From: Wohlfahrtiimonas sp. G9077
GTDB taxonomy: Bacteria > Pseudomonadota > Gammaproteobacteria > Cardiobacteriales > Wohlfahrtiimonadaceae
Assembly: GCF_002252155.1 (NCBI RefSeq)
Contig: NZ_NEFD01000001.1
Coordinates: forward strand, 124,001-188,000
Direction: 5' to 3'
DNA: 64,000 nucleotides
Program-made: the position numbers and the translations under genes
Notes under the pieces: model-generated
Database searches by the model: none
What the model saw: the letters and a program-made list of their open reading frames with translations, nothing else
What the model was told of the DNA's origin: nothing
Shown here: positions 52,041 to 61,330 of the stretch, piece after piece
Layout of the letters: each line of letters starts with the position of its first letter
How positions within the stretch are numbered: the first letter of the stretch is position 1

Positions 52041-55000
52041 ATGAACAAAATTTATCGACTCATATGGAATGAATCATTAAATGCATGGTCAGTGGCCTGT
52101 GAATTGGCCAAAGGGAAGAAAAAGTCAGCCACAGTGAGCGGTATTTTGTTGTTGAGCATGGCGATGGCTGTGGCCAATTCTCCAGCACAAGATGGCATTG
52201 ATGGGAAAGCAGGTACTGATGCTCAGCCGACAAATGTATTGACCAAATCGACCTCCAATGATGAAAAGATTGTGGCAGCCACAGGTAAAAATGGCACATC
52301 AGGTACCGCAGGGCAACAGGGAAAAACAGCCACCAATCAACCCACAGATAGCGTGGCACAAGTCGGAGGTAATGGCGGTGCTGGTGGCACAGGTGGGCAA
52401 GGCGGCGCTGTTTTTGTGGGGAATAATGGTTTCACTTTAAACAATCGATCAGACATTAAAGGCGGTACCGGTGGCAATGGCGGTAATGGAGAGAACGGAG
52501 GCATTGGTGGTAATGGTATCGTATTGCCAGGTCGAGATCCTAATGTCAATGTGGGTGATTTAGCTTTAGGTGCCACAGGTGGCATCGGTGGATTAGGTGG
52601 TACCGGTGGAGCAGGTGGCAATGCCGTGGAAGGCAAGGATTTGATCATCAATAATGCTGCTGGAGCATTGATCGAAGGTGGTCAGGGTGGCATTGGTGGT
52701 GAGGCCGGTGATAGTGGTCAAGGTGGTGCCGGTGGATCTAATGTAAACATTAGTCAAGGTGCCATTGGTGCCGTTGGTGGTACAGGGGGCAATGGCGGTC
52801 AAGGTGGTGCCGGCATTATGGGTGATCAATTGACCATTCATAACTTAGGTCAAATTAAAGGTGGTCAAGGTGGCACAAGTGGTCAAGGTGGCACAGGTGG
52901 TCAAGGTGGCTTTGATGGCTCTGGCATCACTGAATCTAAAAGTGCGGATGGCGGCGCGGGAGGCAATGCCGGTACTGGTGGTCAGGGTGGCTCTGCCATT
53001 AAGGGAGACCATATTACGATTAATAATGAAAATTTAATGATCGCAGGTGATGGTGGTCGTGGTGCTGATACTCAAAGTTATGGTGGTTTAGACGGTGCAG
53101 GTGGTGCAGGTGGTGATAACCTACAAGGTGACAGTAGTGCATTTCTTGGTGGGAACGGTGGACAGGGCGGAAAGGGTGGTAGTGGTGGTCAAGGTGGCAT
53201 CGCCATTGAAGTTAAGCATGGCACCATAACCAATAGTGGTGTGATCCGTGCGGGTAATGGTGGCGATGGCACTCAGGGGTATTTAGGCGGTCAGGGCGGC
53301 AATGCTTGGACGTTCAATGCTCCGGGGGGTGTAGGTGGCCAAGGCGGTGATGGTGGCAATGGTGGTGATGGTGGGATTGCCATTAAAGGCGCGGATTTAA
53401 CCATTCTCAATACAGGATCCATTTATGGTGGTAATGGTGGGAAAGGTGGTGAAGGCGGTTCAGGCAATGTGGGTGGTGAGGGCAGTAGTTATGGTGCCTA
53501 TGGAAAAAAAGGTGCCAATGGGGCTTCCGGCAATGCGGGCATTGCCATTGAAGGTGCTGATTTACGAATCACCAATCATGGATTAATTCAAACCGGTAGC
53601 GGCAATGATCCGACAGCCATTCGTTTTATAAAGGGCATCAATCAATTGACACTGGAGGATGGCTCAAAAATCGTTGGGGACATCGTGCTTAAAGCCACAG
53701 ATCAAACCAATCAATTGACACTCGATGCACAAGCGAAAACAGCGGTGGACGGTGCTTTGAAGGCAGGCAACAACAGTCAATTGATGGTCAGTGGTGGGCA
53801 AGCGACAGGCTTTAATGAGATTACTTTAGATCAAGGTGTCAAGGTTCACTTTACAGATGTTGGTTCATTGACTGCCAATGCTATTAGCATGCAAGATGCA
53901 ACTTTTTCCCTTGATTTGAAAGATTGGGATCAAACCGCGGTGACCCTTATGAAAAGTGATCAGCCCATTCATGGGGCTGCCGCTGAAGGTGAATTGATGA
54001 TCTCAGGTCAAAAGGCGAATCATTATACACAAATCAGTCAAAATGATCATATTGTTCAATATTCATTGAGTTGGTATGGTTTAGGCGATCGGGCGCATGG
54101 AACTTTTGACATTGCAAAGGATGATGCATTGGCCATTAAAGTTCCGCTGAATGATCATGACTCGCTCAATCCATCATGGGATGGTCAAAGCCTAACGAAA
54201 ATTGGGCAAGGCAATTTGGTCTTAATGGCACACAATGGTTATACCGGAAAAACCACCATTAATTCTGGAAAATTATCCTTAGGTGTGCATGATGCGATTG
54301 CTTCTAGTCAACATATCTTGGTGGATGAAAAAGGTGTATTGAATTTAGCCGGTAATGATCAAACCTTGCTGGCATTGGACAATCGTGGAACGATTTTACT
54401 GAATGATGATTCAGTACAAAAAGCGTTGGCCCAGAAAGTGACAGTCACAGGTGACATTGAGCACAGTGGTCATCTGATCATTGGTAATATGCAATCTGTA
54501 GTGGGTCAAACTTATACACAACAAGGCAACTGGCATGGCAATAATGGTCTAGTGACATTAGGTGTCAAAGTGGGTGGGGATGATAGCCCGAAAGATCAGT
54601 TGATCATCACTGGTAACGCCACAGGTACAACGCGCGTGGCAGTGCTCAATCGTGGCGGACAAGGTGCACAAACGGTTGAAGGCATTGAGATCATTCAAAC
54701 AGGGCATTCAGATGCCAATGCGTTTGTACAAGAGGGGCGAATAGTCGCGGGTAGTTATGAATACTATTTAAAACCGGGCGCTGCAGGGCAAAATAGTAAT
54801 CATTGGTACTTAACGTCTAAACAAGACGGTGGCACGATTGATCCAACACCAGATCCCACCCCTGTGCCAAAACCAACTTATCGACCGGAAGGGGGCAGCT
54901 ATGCTGCAAACTTAGCAGCAGCGGGTAGCTTGTTTAACACGCGTCTAAGTGATCGCGTTGGTGAAACATGGTATACCGACCCCATTACAGGCATAATGCA

Positions 55001-55856
55001 ACACACCACGTTATGGAGTCGCGTGTCAGGGGCGCACATGAAGGGCAGAATGTCAGATGAGCAATCGGCGCTCTCATCGGATCGTTATGTGGTGCAATTA
55101 GGCGGCGATTTGTTCAGTGGCTCATGGCAGGGGACAGATGCAGTGCGCTTTGGTTTAATGGCGGGTTATGCGCATGCAAGCAATACCAATAAAAACTCGC
55201 TGTCGCATTACCGTACAAAAGGTGAAGTCAATGGTTACAGTGCAGGGTTATATGGCACATGGTACCAAAATGCGGCATCTTCAGAAGGTTGGTATATGGA
55301 TGGATGGTTGTTATACAACTGGTTCAATAATACGGTCAAAGGTGATTTATTGGATAAAGAAAAATATCACAGCAAAGGTTTAACCGCATCCCTTGAATCC
55401 GGTTATGTGTGGCAAGCTGCCCATTGGCAAAGTGCGGGTGGTGCTTCCAATGAGTTGTACGTCATTCCGCAAGCACAAGTGATTTGGTCAGGTGTGAAAA
55501 GTGACCGCCATGTGGAGCATAATGGCACAGTGGTGGAAGGTTTGGGGCATCATCATGTTTTAACGCGTTTAGGCGTGCGACTCTCTTTAAAACACGAGAT
55601 GGGGGATGCACAAACCGGCATGCGACTTGAACCATTTGTCGAGGCGAACTGGTTGCATCAATCAAAAGCGGTGGGCGTTCGCATGGATCAGGTGGAAACG
55701 CGCTTAACGGGGATGAAAGACCGTGCAGAATTTAAAGCAGGCTTAGAGGCACACATTGATTCGCAATTGAGCGCGTGGGGCAATGTGTCGTATACAACAG
55801 GTGCTCAGCATCATCGGGAAACCAAAGTGATGGTTGGGTTCAATTACCGTTTTTAA
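52041..55856 (+). CDS. Type V autotransporter with glycine-rich passenger
   Basis: The 1271-residue surface protein begins with an extended signal peptide region (NKIYRLIWNESLNAWSVACE) and a hydrophobic core ending near residue 48. The passenger's first half (about residues 110-520) is glycine-rich with regularly spaced beta-helix-like units; the second half is less repetitive and holds a GNLVLMAHNGYTGKTTINSG autotransporter-repeat motif near 730. A Pro-rich linker (PTPDPTPVPKPTYRP) leads to a beta-barrel (about residues 985-1271) that ends in the outer-membrane signature VGFNYRF. Function is probably adhesion or biofilm, by family analogy. It is a single-gene unit with its own AT-rich promoter region and terminator. 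Confidence 0.93.
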   Translation: MNKIYRLIWNESLNAWSVACELAKGKKKSATVSGILLLSMAMAVANSPAQDGIDGKAGTDAQPTNVLTKSTSNDEKIVAATGKNGTSGTAGQQGKTATNQPTDSVAQVGGNGGAGGTGGQGGAVFVGNNGFTLNNRSDIKGGTGGNGGNGENGGIGGNGIVLPGRDPNVNVGDLALGATGGIGGLGGTGGAGGNAVEGKDLIINNAAGALIEGGQGGIGGEAGDSGQGGAGGSNVNISQGAIGAVGGTGGNGGQGGAGIMGDQLTIHNLGQIKGGQGGTSGQGGTGGQGGFDGSGITESKSADGGAGGNAGTGGQGGSAIKGDHITINNENLMIAGDGGRGADTQSYGGLDGAGGAGGDNLQGDSSAFLGGNGGQGGKGGSGGQGGIAIEVKHGTITNSGVIRAGNGGDGTQGYLGGQGGNAWTFNAPGGVGGQGGDGGNGGDGGIAIKGADLTILNTGSIYGGNGGKGGEGGSGNVGGEGSSYGAYGKKGANGASGNAGIAIEGADLRITNHGLIQTGSGNDPTAIRFIKGINQLTLEDGSKIVGDIVLKATDQTNQLTLDAQAKTAVDGALKAGNNSQLMVSGGQATGFNEITLDQGVKVHFTDVGSLTANAISMQDATFSLDLKDWDQTAVTLMKSDQPIHGAAAEGELMISGQKANHYTQISQNDHIVQYSLSWYGLGDRAHGTFDIAKDDALAIKVPLNDHDSLNPSWDGQSLTKIGQGNLVLMAHNGYTGKTTINSGKLSLGVHDAIASSQHILVDEKGVLNLAGNDQTLLALDNRGTILLNDDSVQKALAQKVTVTGDIEHSGHLIIGNMQSVVGQTYTQQGNWHGNNGLVTLGVKVGGDDSPKDQLIITGNATGTTRVAVLNRGGQGAQTVEGIEIIQTGHSDANAFVQEGRIVAGSYEYYLKPGAAGQNSNHWYLTSKQDGGTIDPTPDPTPVPKPTYRPEGGSYAANLAAAGSLFNTRLSDRVGETWYTDPITGIMQHTTLWSRVSGAHMKGRMSDEQSALSSDRYVVQLGGDLFSGSWQGTDAVRFGLMAGYAHASNTNKNSLSHYRTKGEVNGYSAGLYGTWYQNAASSEGWYMDGWLLYNWFNNTVKGDLLDKEKYHSKGLTASLESGYVWQAAHWQSAGGASNELYVIPQAQVIWSGVKSDRHVEHNGTVVEGLGHHHVLTRLGVRLSLKHEMGDAQTGMRLEPFVEANWLHQSKAVGVRMDQVETRLTGMKDRAEFKAGLEAHIDSQLSAWGNVSYTTGAQHHRETKVMVGFNYRF
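52380..53580 (+). repeat. Degenerate repeat array in the autotransporter passenger
   Basis: Seven units of about 170-215 bp each combine a short segment of form A-I-x-G-x(4)-I-x-N-x-G-x-I with a GG-x-GG-x glycine block. Units begin near 52406, 52623, 52810, 52990, 53201, 53379 and 53545 (for example AIKGDHITINN, AIKGADLTILN, AIEGADLRITN). GGTGGT/GGTCAAGGTGGC codons recur heavily. The DNA copies are diverged rather than identical. Confidence 0.85.
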
Positions 55857-55869
55857 GCCCATCTACAAG

Positions 55870-55896
55870 CACCAAGGCGCAGACATCGCCTTGGTG
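55870..55896 (+). terminator. Terminator after the autotransporter gene
   Basis: CACCAAGGCG ... CGCCTTGGTG with a seven-base loop is followed by TTTT. It also lies just before the end of the convergent monooxygenase gene. Confidence 0.9.
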
Positions 55897-55903
55897 TTTT
55901 CAT

Positions 55904-57286
55904 TTAAGAAACCTTCAACGATTTGTGAGGTTTAAAGTCGAGTGATAAGAAATACTCTAATGTGTCATCCTTAATCTCCAACCATGGCATGGGCAGTTGA
56001 GGCGCTAAGGTATTGGTTTGAGTGGATCGATAACAGCGTTCACGGAAACCCATGATGTCTTGCTTTTTATCGTTTTGCCACGCTTTGAGGAGCTCTGCCT
56101 GCTTTTCTACAGCAAAGTCAGGGTAATCCGTTTGGTTCACTAAATCACGGATGTACGCGGCTTGGAAATCAATCGCCGCAAAGGCAGTTGTGGCCGCTTG
56201 GCGTTTTGCTTGCCATGCATTCATATCTTGTTCGCGTGTATCGCTGTCTGGCAAGTTAAAACGGCCAATCATATAATCGCGCGCAAGCCACGCTTGGGCA
56301 TCGAACATATTAAAAGTAAAGTATTGATCTTGCATGCCTAAATAGATCAATTGTGGATGCTCCTGCCAAAAAATCCCTTTGTATAATGTTTCAGGATAGA
56401 GGCAATTGCTCGCCTGTAGGCGCAAGCGATCTTCTAAAAATGGGAAATGGAATTGATAACCGGTGCACAGCAATACGGCATCAAACGCTTTGTGTGTGCC
56501 ATCTTTGAAATGGGCCACATTGCCCTCAAAGTGTGTCAGTAATGGCACTTCTTCAATGCCATCTGGCCAATCAAAGCCCAATGGGCGCGAGCGATAACTG
56601 ATGGTGATGCTGTTTGCGCCATATTTATAACATTGTGTGGCAATGTCTTCAGCTGAATAGCTGCTGCCCACCAATAAAATGTCGCGGCCTTCAAACTCTA
56701 AGGCATCCCTAAAATCATGGGCATGCAAAACACGACCGGGGAATTGATCTAAACCATCAAAGTAAGGCATGTTGGGCGTTGAAAAATGGCCAGTGGCCAC
56801 CACAACATAATCAAACGCTTCGGTCTCTTGTTGATCGGTTTTGTGATTCATCACTGTGACGGTGAATTTTTCTGTGACATCATCAAACGTCACCCAACGC
56901 ACGGGGCATTCAAAGCGAATGTACTTGCGAATGTCTTGTTTATTGATGCGCCCCATGATGTAGTCTTTTAACACTGCACGTGGAGGATAAGAGGGAATGG
57001 GTTGGCCAAAGTGCTCTTCAAATGAGTAATCTGCAAACTCTAAGCACTCTTTCGGTCCATTTGACCAAAGATAGCGATACATGCTGCCATGAACAGGTTC
57101 TCCGTGTTTGTCTAATCCTGTTCGCCATGTGTAGTTCCACATACCGCCAATATCATTTTGTTTTTCATAACATACGATTTCAGGCAGATTTTCAACCCCT
57201 TGTAATCGCGCCGCTTCAAAAGCACGTAATTGTGCTAAACCACTGGGCCCTGCGCCCAAAATTGCAATACGTTTCTTTTTATCCAA
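55904..57286 (-). CDS. Flavin-containing monooxygenase
   Basis: This 460-residue class B flavoprotein monooxygenase has an FAD Rossmann motif (AILGAGPSGLAQLRAF) at the N-terminus, the FMO identifying motif FPGRVLHAHDF near residue 190, and an NADPH-type motif LLVGSSYSAEDIA near 208. Bacterial FMOs of this length include trimethylamine monooxygenase, so N-oxidation of small amines is a reasonable guess, not a proof. It stands alone, leftward, convergent with the autotransporter. An AAGGAG site precedes ATG 57286. Confidence 0.88.
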   Translation of the reverse strand: MDKKKRIAILGAGPSGLAQLRAFEAARLQGVENLPEIVCYEKQNDIGGMWNYTWRTGLDKHGEPVHGSMYRYLWSNGPKECLEFADYSFEEHFGQPIPSYPPRAVLKDYIMGRINKQDIRKYIRFECPVRWVTFDDVTEKFTVTVMNHKTDQQETEAFDYVVVATGHFSTPNMPYFDGLDQFPGRVLHAHDFRDALEFEGRDILLVGSSYSAEDIATQCYKYGANSITISYRSRPLGFDWPDGIEEVPLLTHFEGNVAHFKDGTHKAFDAVLLCTGYQFHFPFLEDRLRLQASNCLYPETLYKGIFWQEHPQLIYLGMQDQYFTFNMFDAQAWLARDYMIGRFNLPDSDTREQDMNAWQAKRQAATTAFAAIDFQAAYIRDLVNQTDYPDFAVEKQAELLKAWQNDKKQDIMGFRERCYRSTQTNTLAPQLPMPWLEIKDDTLEYFLSLDFKPHKSLKVS

Positions 57287-57503
57287 AACATACTCCTTTT
57301 TAGTTGAGGAGCGGTTACCTTATAGAATCTTACCCCATAAGTCAATAGCATAAGATTTTGTATCAATTATTAAACCAATGATATTAAATGATTTATCATT
57401 ATTTTCATGCACGAAAACAAAGATGGATCAAATTATGATTTTTATCTTAAATTCCCATTAAATTGAAATGAAATTTCATAAGATTGAGTAAATTGCTGAA
57501 AAA

Positions 57504-57531
57504 TAAAAAAATCCCGCCAAAACAGCGGGAT
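57504..57531 (-). terminator. Terminator of the TonB/ABC uptake operon
   Basis: On the minus strand ATCCCGC-TGTTTTG-GCGGGAT is followed by TTTTTTA, 25 bases after the receptor stop. The rest of 57287-57555 is AT-rich and contains no gene. Confidence 0.9.
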
Positions 57532-57555
57532 ATGTTCTGATTTATATAACGATGA

Positions 57556-59691
57556 TTAATAAAAATCAATGCGCATGTTTGCGTAGAATGAGCGCCCTTC
57601 AGATGGGAAAGATGCGTTATAGGCTGCATAATCTTTGTTAAAGATATTATCAACGCCTGCATTAAAGCTGACGCCTTTCCATTGTGGCGGTGTCACACTG
57701 ATTTTAAGGTTATATACTTGATAGCCTTTATTTTTCTCATTGCTATGAGTAAATGCATAACTGCTGCTGCGAGCGGTCATAGATGGGGTGATTTCAAACC
57801 AATCCATAGGTTTAAATGTGGCATAGAGATAGCCAAAATGCTTTGGTGTATCGGTGACATGCTCATTAGAATCCTTATTCTTCATGTCTAAATAGGTATA
57901 ACCACCACCTAAACGCACATAACGATTGATGTCATAATCTAATCCAAGTTCTAACCCTTTGCGTTCCACTTTACCAGATAAGTTGATGGTTTGATTCACA
58001 ATGTAACCTGGGAAACGATGAAGGTTATTTTCTTCGCGAGCAATGACATTTTTAGATTGGCTGTAAAAGAGCGTTGCATCTAGGTGTAAACCCTCTACCG
58101 GCATGCCGCTATAGCCTAAGTCAATGTTGATGGCACTTTCTGGTTTTAAACCAGGATTTTGTAGCGCAATGATGGGCGTTTTATCATAAACAGGGCATAA
58201 GCGCTTATCAGATTTGAATTTTTTGTCTTTACAATTGACAGCATTATCACCATAGTTTGAATAGACTTCTTTAAAACTTGGGAAACGAGTCTTTTTACCC
58301 GCAGTGATGCGAAATGTATCTGTTTCTGAAGGCTTATAAAAAAGTGCCGCTTGAAAATCTGTGGCATCCATAGATGGCGCTAATAAAGCGCGTGCAGCAG
58401 GATACTGATTGATGAGCGCTTGTGTATTGGCCCCAATGCCATTGGCCTCTGCTTTACGTTTGGTATAGATTGCCCCAACTTGTGCTTCCCATTGATCATT
58501 AAAGGTGATGGTGTCCTCTAAAGCGATGGAATAGAACTTTTGTGTGGCTTTTGTCTCGTCTTGAGTCATTTTTTTGAGGTCTTGATCAATGCCTTTATGA
58601 GTTTCACGTTTATAGCTCAGCATCAATTTAATAAGATGATTTTGGACAGCCGTTGTGCCAATTTCTACCGAAGCGCCCAATGCCTTGTCATCATAATGAC
58701 TGGCTTGATTGGGTCTAAAGTTTAAGAGCGTATTTTTAAAGCCATCATGATAAATGCGTGGTTTAATGTAAACTTGATCATCAAAAAGCCATGTTTGGGA
58801 AACAAAGGAAACGGTTTCACGATCCCATTTTGGCCAAATCCACTCTGTGGGGATGATGCCATTGCCGGTGCCTGGATATTTTTTTGCCTCTTGTTTGGAA
58901 TAGCTTAAAACATATTCATCGGTGGCATTTGGTGTCCAGCCCACTTTAATGTTCGCGCGGCGATCTTTGGTGTGATAAAGATATTTATCGCTGTCAACCA
59001 TGCGTTTTGCTGCATCTTCGCCCTTAAAGTTTTCTGCAAGGCGACTGTATTTACGGGTGCGTTCAGATGCGCCCACTTGTAGATACCAATGTTCTTGGAG
59101 TGTGCCAACGTTTGCGCTGATCTCTTTAACATCGCCTGTCGCTGTGCCAACGGTGCCTGAAAAATCAAAAGCAGAACGTGGTTTTAATGTCACGATGTTA
59201 ATCGCACCGCCCATAGTGTTGTGACCATACATCACAGAGCTATAGCCTTTTGCCACTTGAATGGAGGAGACATCGGCCGTGGTAAATCGACTCATGTCTG
59301 AATAACCATCGTATGGAATGTAAACAGGAATGCCATCAACAAAAATGGGTACATAGCGTAAACTGTAGCCTCGAATGGAGACACTTGGCTCAAAGCGACG
59401 GGCAGAGCGGCCGCCGGCTGCACCAATTGGTGAATCATAGAAAACACCCGGTGTATATTGCAGGGCTTGTCCTAAATCTTTTGCCTCTAAAAGCTCAATG
59501 GTTTCGCGGTCAATGAAGGATTCAGAGGATTCTGCTGTGGTGATGGCATCTGCGGTCACCACAACAGTGCCTAAGGTGAAAATATTACTATTTTCGGCCT
59601 TGTTTTCATCTGCCATTGCCATGCCAGATGTGCATAAAATCACGGCAGCGGCGATTTTTGTTAACGTAAAACGGGGGGATGGATATTGCAT
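57556..59691 (-). CDS. TonB-dependent outer-membrane receptor
   Basis: The 711-residue receptor has a signal peptide (FTLTKIAAAVILCTSGMAMA), a TonB-box-like stretch (LGTVVVTAD) and a plug domain (LGQALQYTPGVFYDSP, SIRGYSLRYVPIFVDGIPVY and MYGHNTMGGAINIVT). A 22-strand barrel follows, ending MRIDFY. Start 59691 follows an AGGAGAG site; an upstream frame start at 59715 is less likely. It is the last gene of a five-gene leftward operon with an ABC importer and a methyltransferase. The ligand is unknown; a metal chelate or corrinoid-type compound is inferred from context only. Confidence 0.92.
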   Translation of the reverse strand: MQYPSPRFTLTKIAAAVILCTSGMAMADENKAENSNIFTLGTVVVTADAITTAESSESFIDRETIELLEAKDLGQALQYTPGVFYDSPIGAAGGRSARRFEPSVSIRGYSLRYVPIFVDGIPVYIPYDGYSDMSRFTTADVSSIQVAKGYSSVMYGHNTMGGAINIVTLKPRSAFDFSGTVGTATGDVKEISANVGTLQEHWYLQVGASERTRKYSRLAENFKGEDAAKRMVDSDKYLYHTKDRRANIKVGWTPNATDEYVLSYSKQEAKKYPGTGNGIIPTEWIWPKWDRETVSFVSQTWLFDDQVYIKPRIYHDGFKNTLLNFRPNQASHYDDKALGASVEIGTTAVQNHLIKLMLSYKRETHKGIDQDLKKMTQDETKATQKFYSIALEDTITFNDQWEAQVGAIYTKRKAEANGIGANTQALINQYPAARALLAPSMDATDFQAALFYKPSETDTFRITAGKKTRFPSFKEVYSNYGDNAVNCKDKKFKSDKRLCPVYDKTPIIALQNPGLKPESAINIDLGYSGMPVEGLHLDATLFYSQSKNVIAREENNLHRFPGYIVNQTINLSGKVERKGLELGLDYDINRYVRLGGGYTYLDMKNKDSNEHVTDTPKHFGYLYATFKPMDWFEITPSMTARSSSYAFTHSNEKNKGYQVYNLKISVTPPQWKGVSFNAGVDNIFNKDYAAYNASFPSEGRSFYANMRIDFY

Positions 59692-59742
59692 ATACTCTCC
59701 TAAAAATGCAATCAAAATAGAGGTTCAACTCGCAACTAAAAA

Positions 59743-60561
59743 TTACGATGTTCTCCATGATAAAAATGCCCAGGGACGCTGCATTGGCTTCACTGTTGGC
59801 AGTTTGCTTTGGTGGTTGTGATAATAATGGATGAGGCGATCGCGCTCTTCTTCAGTCAAGGCACCAATTGACCACTTAACAGAGCGCACAAATTCCTCTG
59901 CCGTTTGCGTCAATAATTTTTGCGCACAATGGTTGGCTTCAATGAAATCCACGCTCACGCGATAACCTTGTTGATAGAGTAAATTCATGGCGTAAATGTA
60001 CGTCGGAAAGCCAATGTCATCGCGACCAATGGCTTTGAGGATGTCGCGTTGAATGAAATCTTTATCCACCGTCATGCTCATGTAAACGGCTTTTTTGGCT
60101 TTGGCATTGAGCTTAGCCAGTGCATCTTCAATGTCAGCCACCATCGATGAGCGAGAAGAGACGCAAATGTCACAGTCAGGGACATCGTGCCAATCATCTT
60201 CCCAAGATTTGAGAATGGTTTGATAATTATTGATTTTTTGTTCTGCGGCGCGCTCTGCCACCACCTCAAGCATTTTTGGACTGTAATCAAGCTCATAGAC
60301 TTTCTCTAAGCCTGAAGCAACGGCAAGGCCAATGGTGCCACCGCCGCAGCCCACATCTAAAAGAGTCGCCGCATCGGTTAAATCCATGCGCGAGACAAAG
60401 GCTTGAATGTATTGATCATTCGTGCAGCCTGTGCCTGAACGCATGTTATCCGCTTTTTTATCCCAATCGGCAGACGTTTTCGGTTGACGCAATGCTTGTG
60501 CAGCATGATTGCGATAAAGTTTTGCAAAATCAATGTCATAAATGGTGGTGAGATCAGACAT
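59743..60561 (-). CDS. SAM-dependent methyltransferase within the uptake operon
   Basis: The 272-residue class I methyltransferase has motif I LLDVGCGGGTIGLAVASG near residue 83 and the acidic loop YELDYSPKML after it. The N-terminus is SDLTTIYDIDFAKLYRNHA. ATG 60561 is chosen, with a longer frame to 60636 overlapping the ATPase gene. Its substrate is unknown. Location between ATPase and receptor genes implies that it acts on the imported ligand or a cognate metallophore. Confidence 0.88.
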   Translation of the reverse strand: MSDLTTIYDIDFAKLYRNHAAQALRQPKTSADWDKKADNMRSGTGCTNDQYIQAFVSRMDLTDAATLLDVGCGGGTIGLAVASGLEKVYELDYSPKMLEVVAERAAEQKINNYQTILKSWEDDWHDVPDCDICVSSRSSMVADIEDALAKLNAKAKKAVYMSMTVDKDFIQRDILKAIGRDDIGFPTYIYAMNLLYQQGYRVSVDFIEANHCAQKLLTQTAEEFVRSVKWSIGALTEEERDRLIHYYHNHQSKLPTVKPMQRPWAFLSWRTS

Positions 60562-60574
60562 GAAAAATCCTTCA

Positions 60575-61330
60575 TTAAAACATATGGTTGAGATGTTTGT
60601 GGATAGTATCCATCGGTAGGTCATACAATGTGGCAAGGTGCGAGGCTGTTAAACAATCTTGCGGCGTACCTTCTTGAATGATTTTGCCTTGATGAAAAAG
60701 CACCACATGATCGCTGATGTGGGCGGCATGTTCTGGCTGATGGGTGGTGAGTAAAATGCTCATCCCTTCAGCTTTTAAGGTTTCAATGTGGTTGAGCACT
60801 TTTAACTGATTGCCAAAATCTAAACTTGCCGTGGGTTCATCCATGATGAGGATGGCAGGCTTTTGTGCCAGCGCCCGTGCGATCAGCACCAATTGACGTT
60901 GTCCGCCACTGAGTTCTGTATAGGCTTGCGCTCGTAAATGGCTGAGGTTGAGTCGCTCAAGGCAGTCATGTGCGATGGCAAGGTCAGCCGCTTTTGGCGT
61001 TGCATGCCATGAAATGTGTGCTGTTCGTCCCATTAATACCACTTCTTCCACGGTAAATGGAAAAACGTGGTGATGCGCTTGCGGCACATAAGCCATTAAG
61101 CGTGATAAAGCCGCATGTGAATAGGTGGTAATGGGCTTTTGATTGATCAAAACAGTGCCATCAATGGCGGGCAATGTGCCCAAAATGGTTTTGAGTAGGG
61201 TGGTTTTACCGCAGCCATTGCCACCAAGCAAACATGTCACCGCTTGACTTGGTAAGGCTAAATTTAAATCAGCCGCAATCACCTTTTTGCCATAGCCAAT
61301 GGTTAAGTGCTCAAGCACGATATCCGTCAT
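60575..61330 (-). CDS. ABC importer ATP-binding protein (FepC/BtuD-like)
   Basis: The 251-residue ATPase has Walker A LLGGNGCGKTTLLK, Q-loop YVPQAHHHV, signature LSGGQRQLVLIARAL, Walker B ILIMDEPTASLD and the switch His in LLTTHQPEHA. It belongs to the iron-siderophore/cobalamin importer type. It energises the FecCD permease encoded upstream, whose stop it overlaps by four bases. The methyltransferase follows. Confidence 0.93.
   Translation of the reverse strand: MTDIVLEHLTIGYGKKVIAADLNLALPSQAVTCLLGGNGCGKTTLLKTILGTLPAIDGTVLINQKPITTYSHAALSRLMAYVPQAHHHVFPFTVEEVVLMGRTAHISWHATPKAADLAIAHDCLERLNLSHLRAQAYTELSGGQRQLVLIARALAQKPAILIMDEPTASLDFGNQLKVLNHIETLKAEGMSILLTTHQPEHAAHISDHVVLFHQGKIIQEGTPQDCLTASHLATLYDLPMDTIHKHLNHMF

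Noticed and set aside
52337-52651. Minus-strand proline-rich open frame within the autotransporter gene
   Set aside because: It is the complement of the glycine-rich GGxGGx codons and has no start signal or homology.
52380-53580. CRISPR-like or mycobacterial PE_PGRS-like repeat array
   Set aside because: Repeats are degenerate, coding, and vary in length, with no conserved direct repeat and spacer. The ESPR signal and C-terminal barrel make it an autotransporter, and resemblance to PGRS is compositional.
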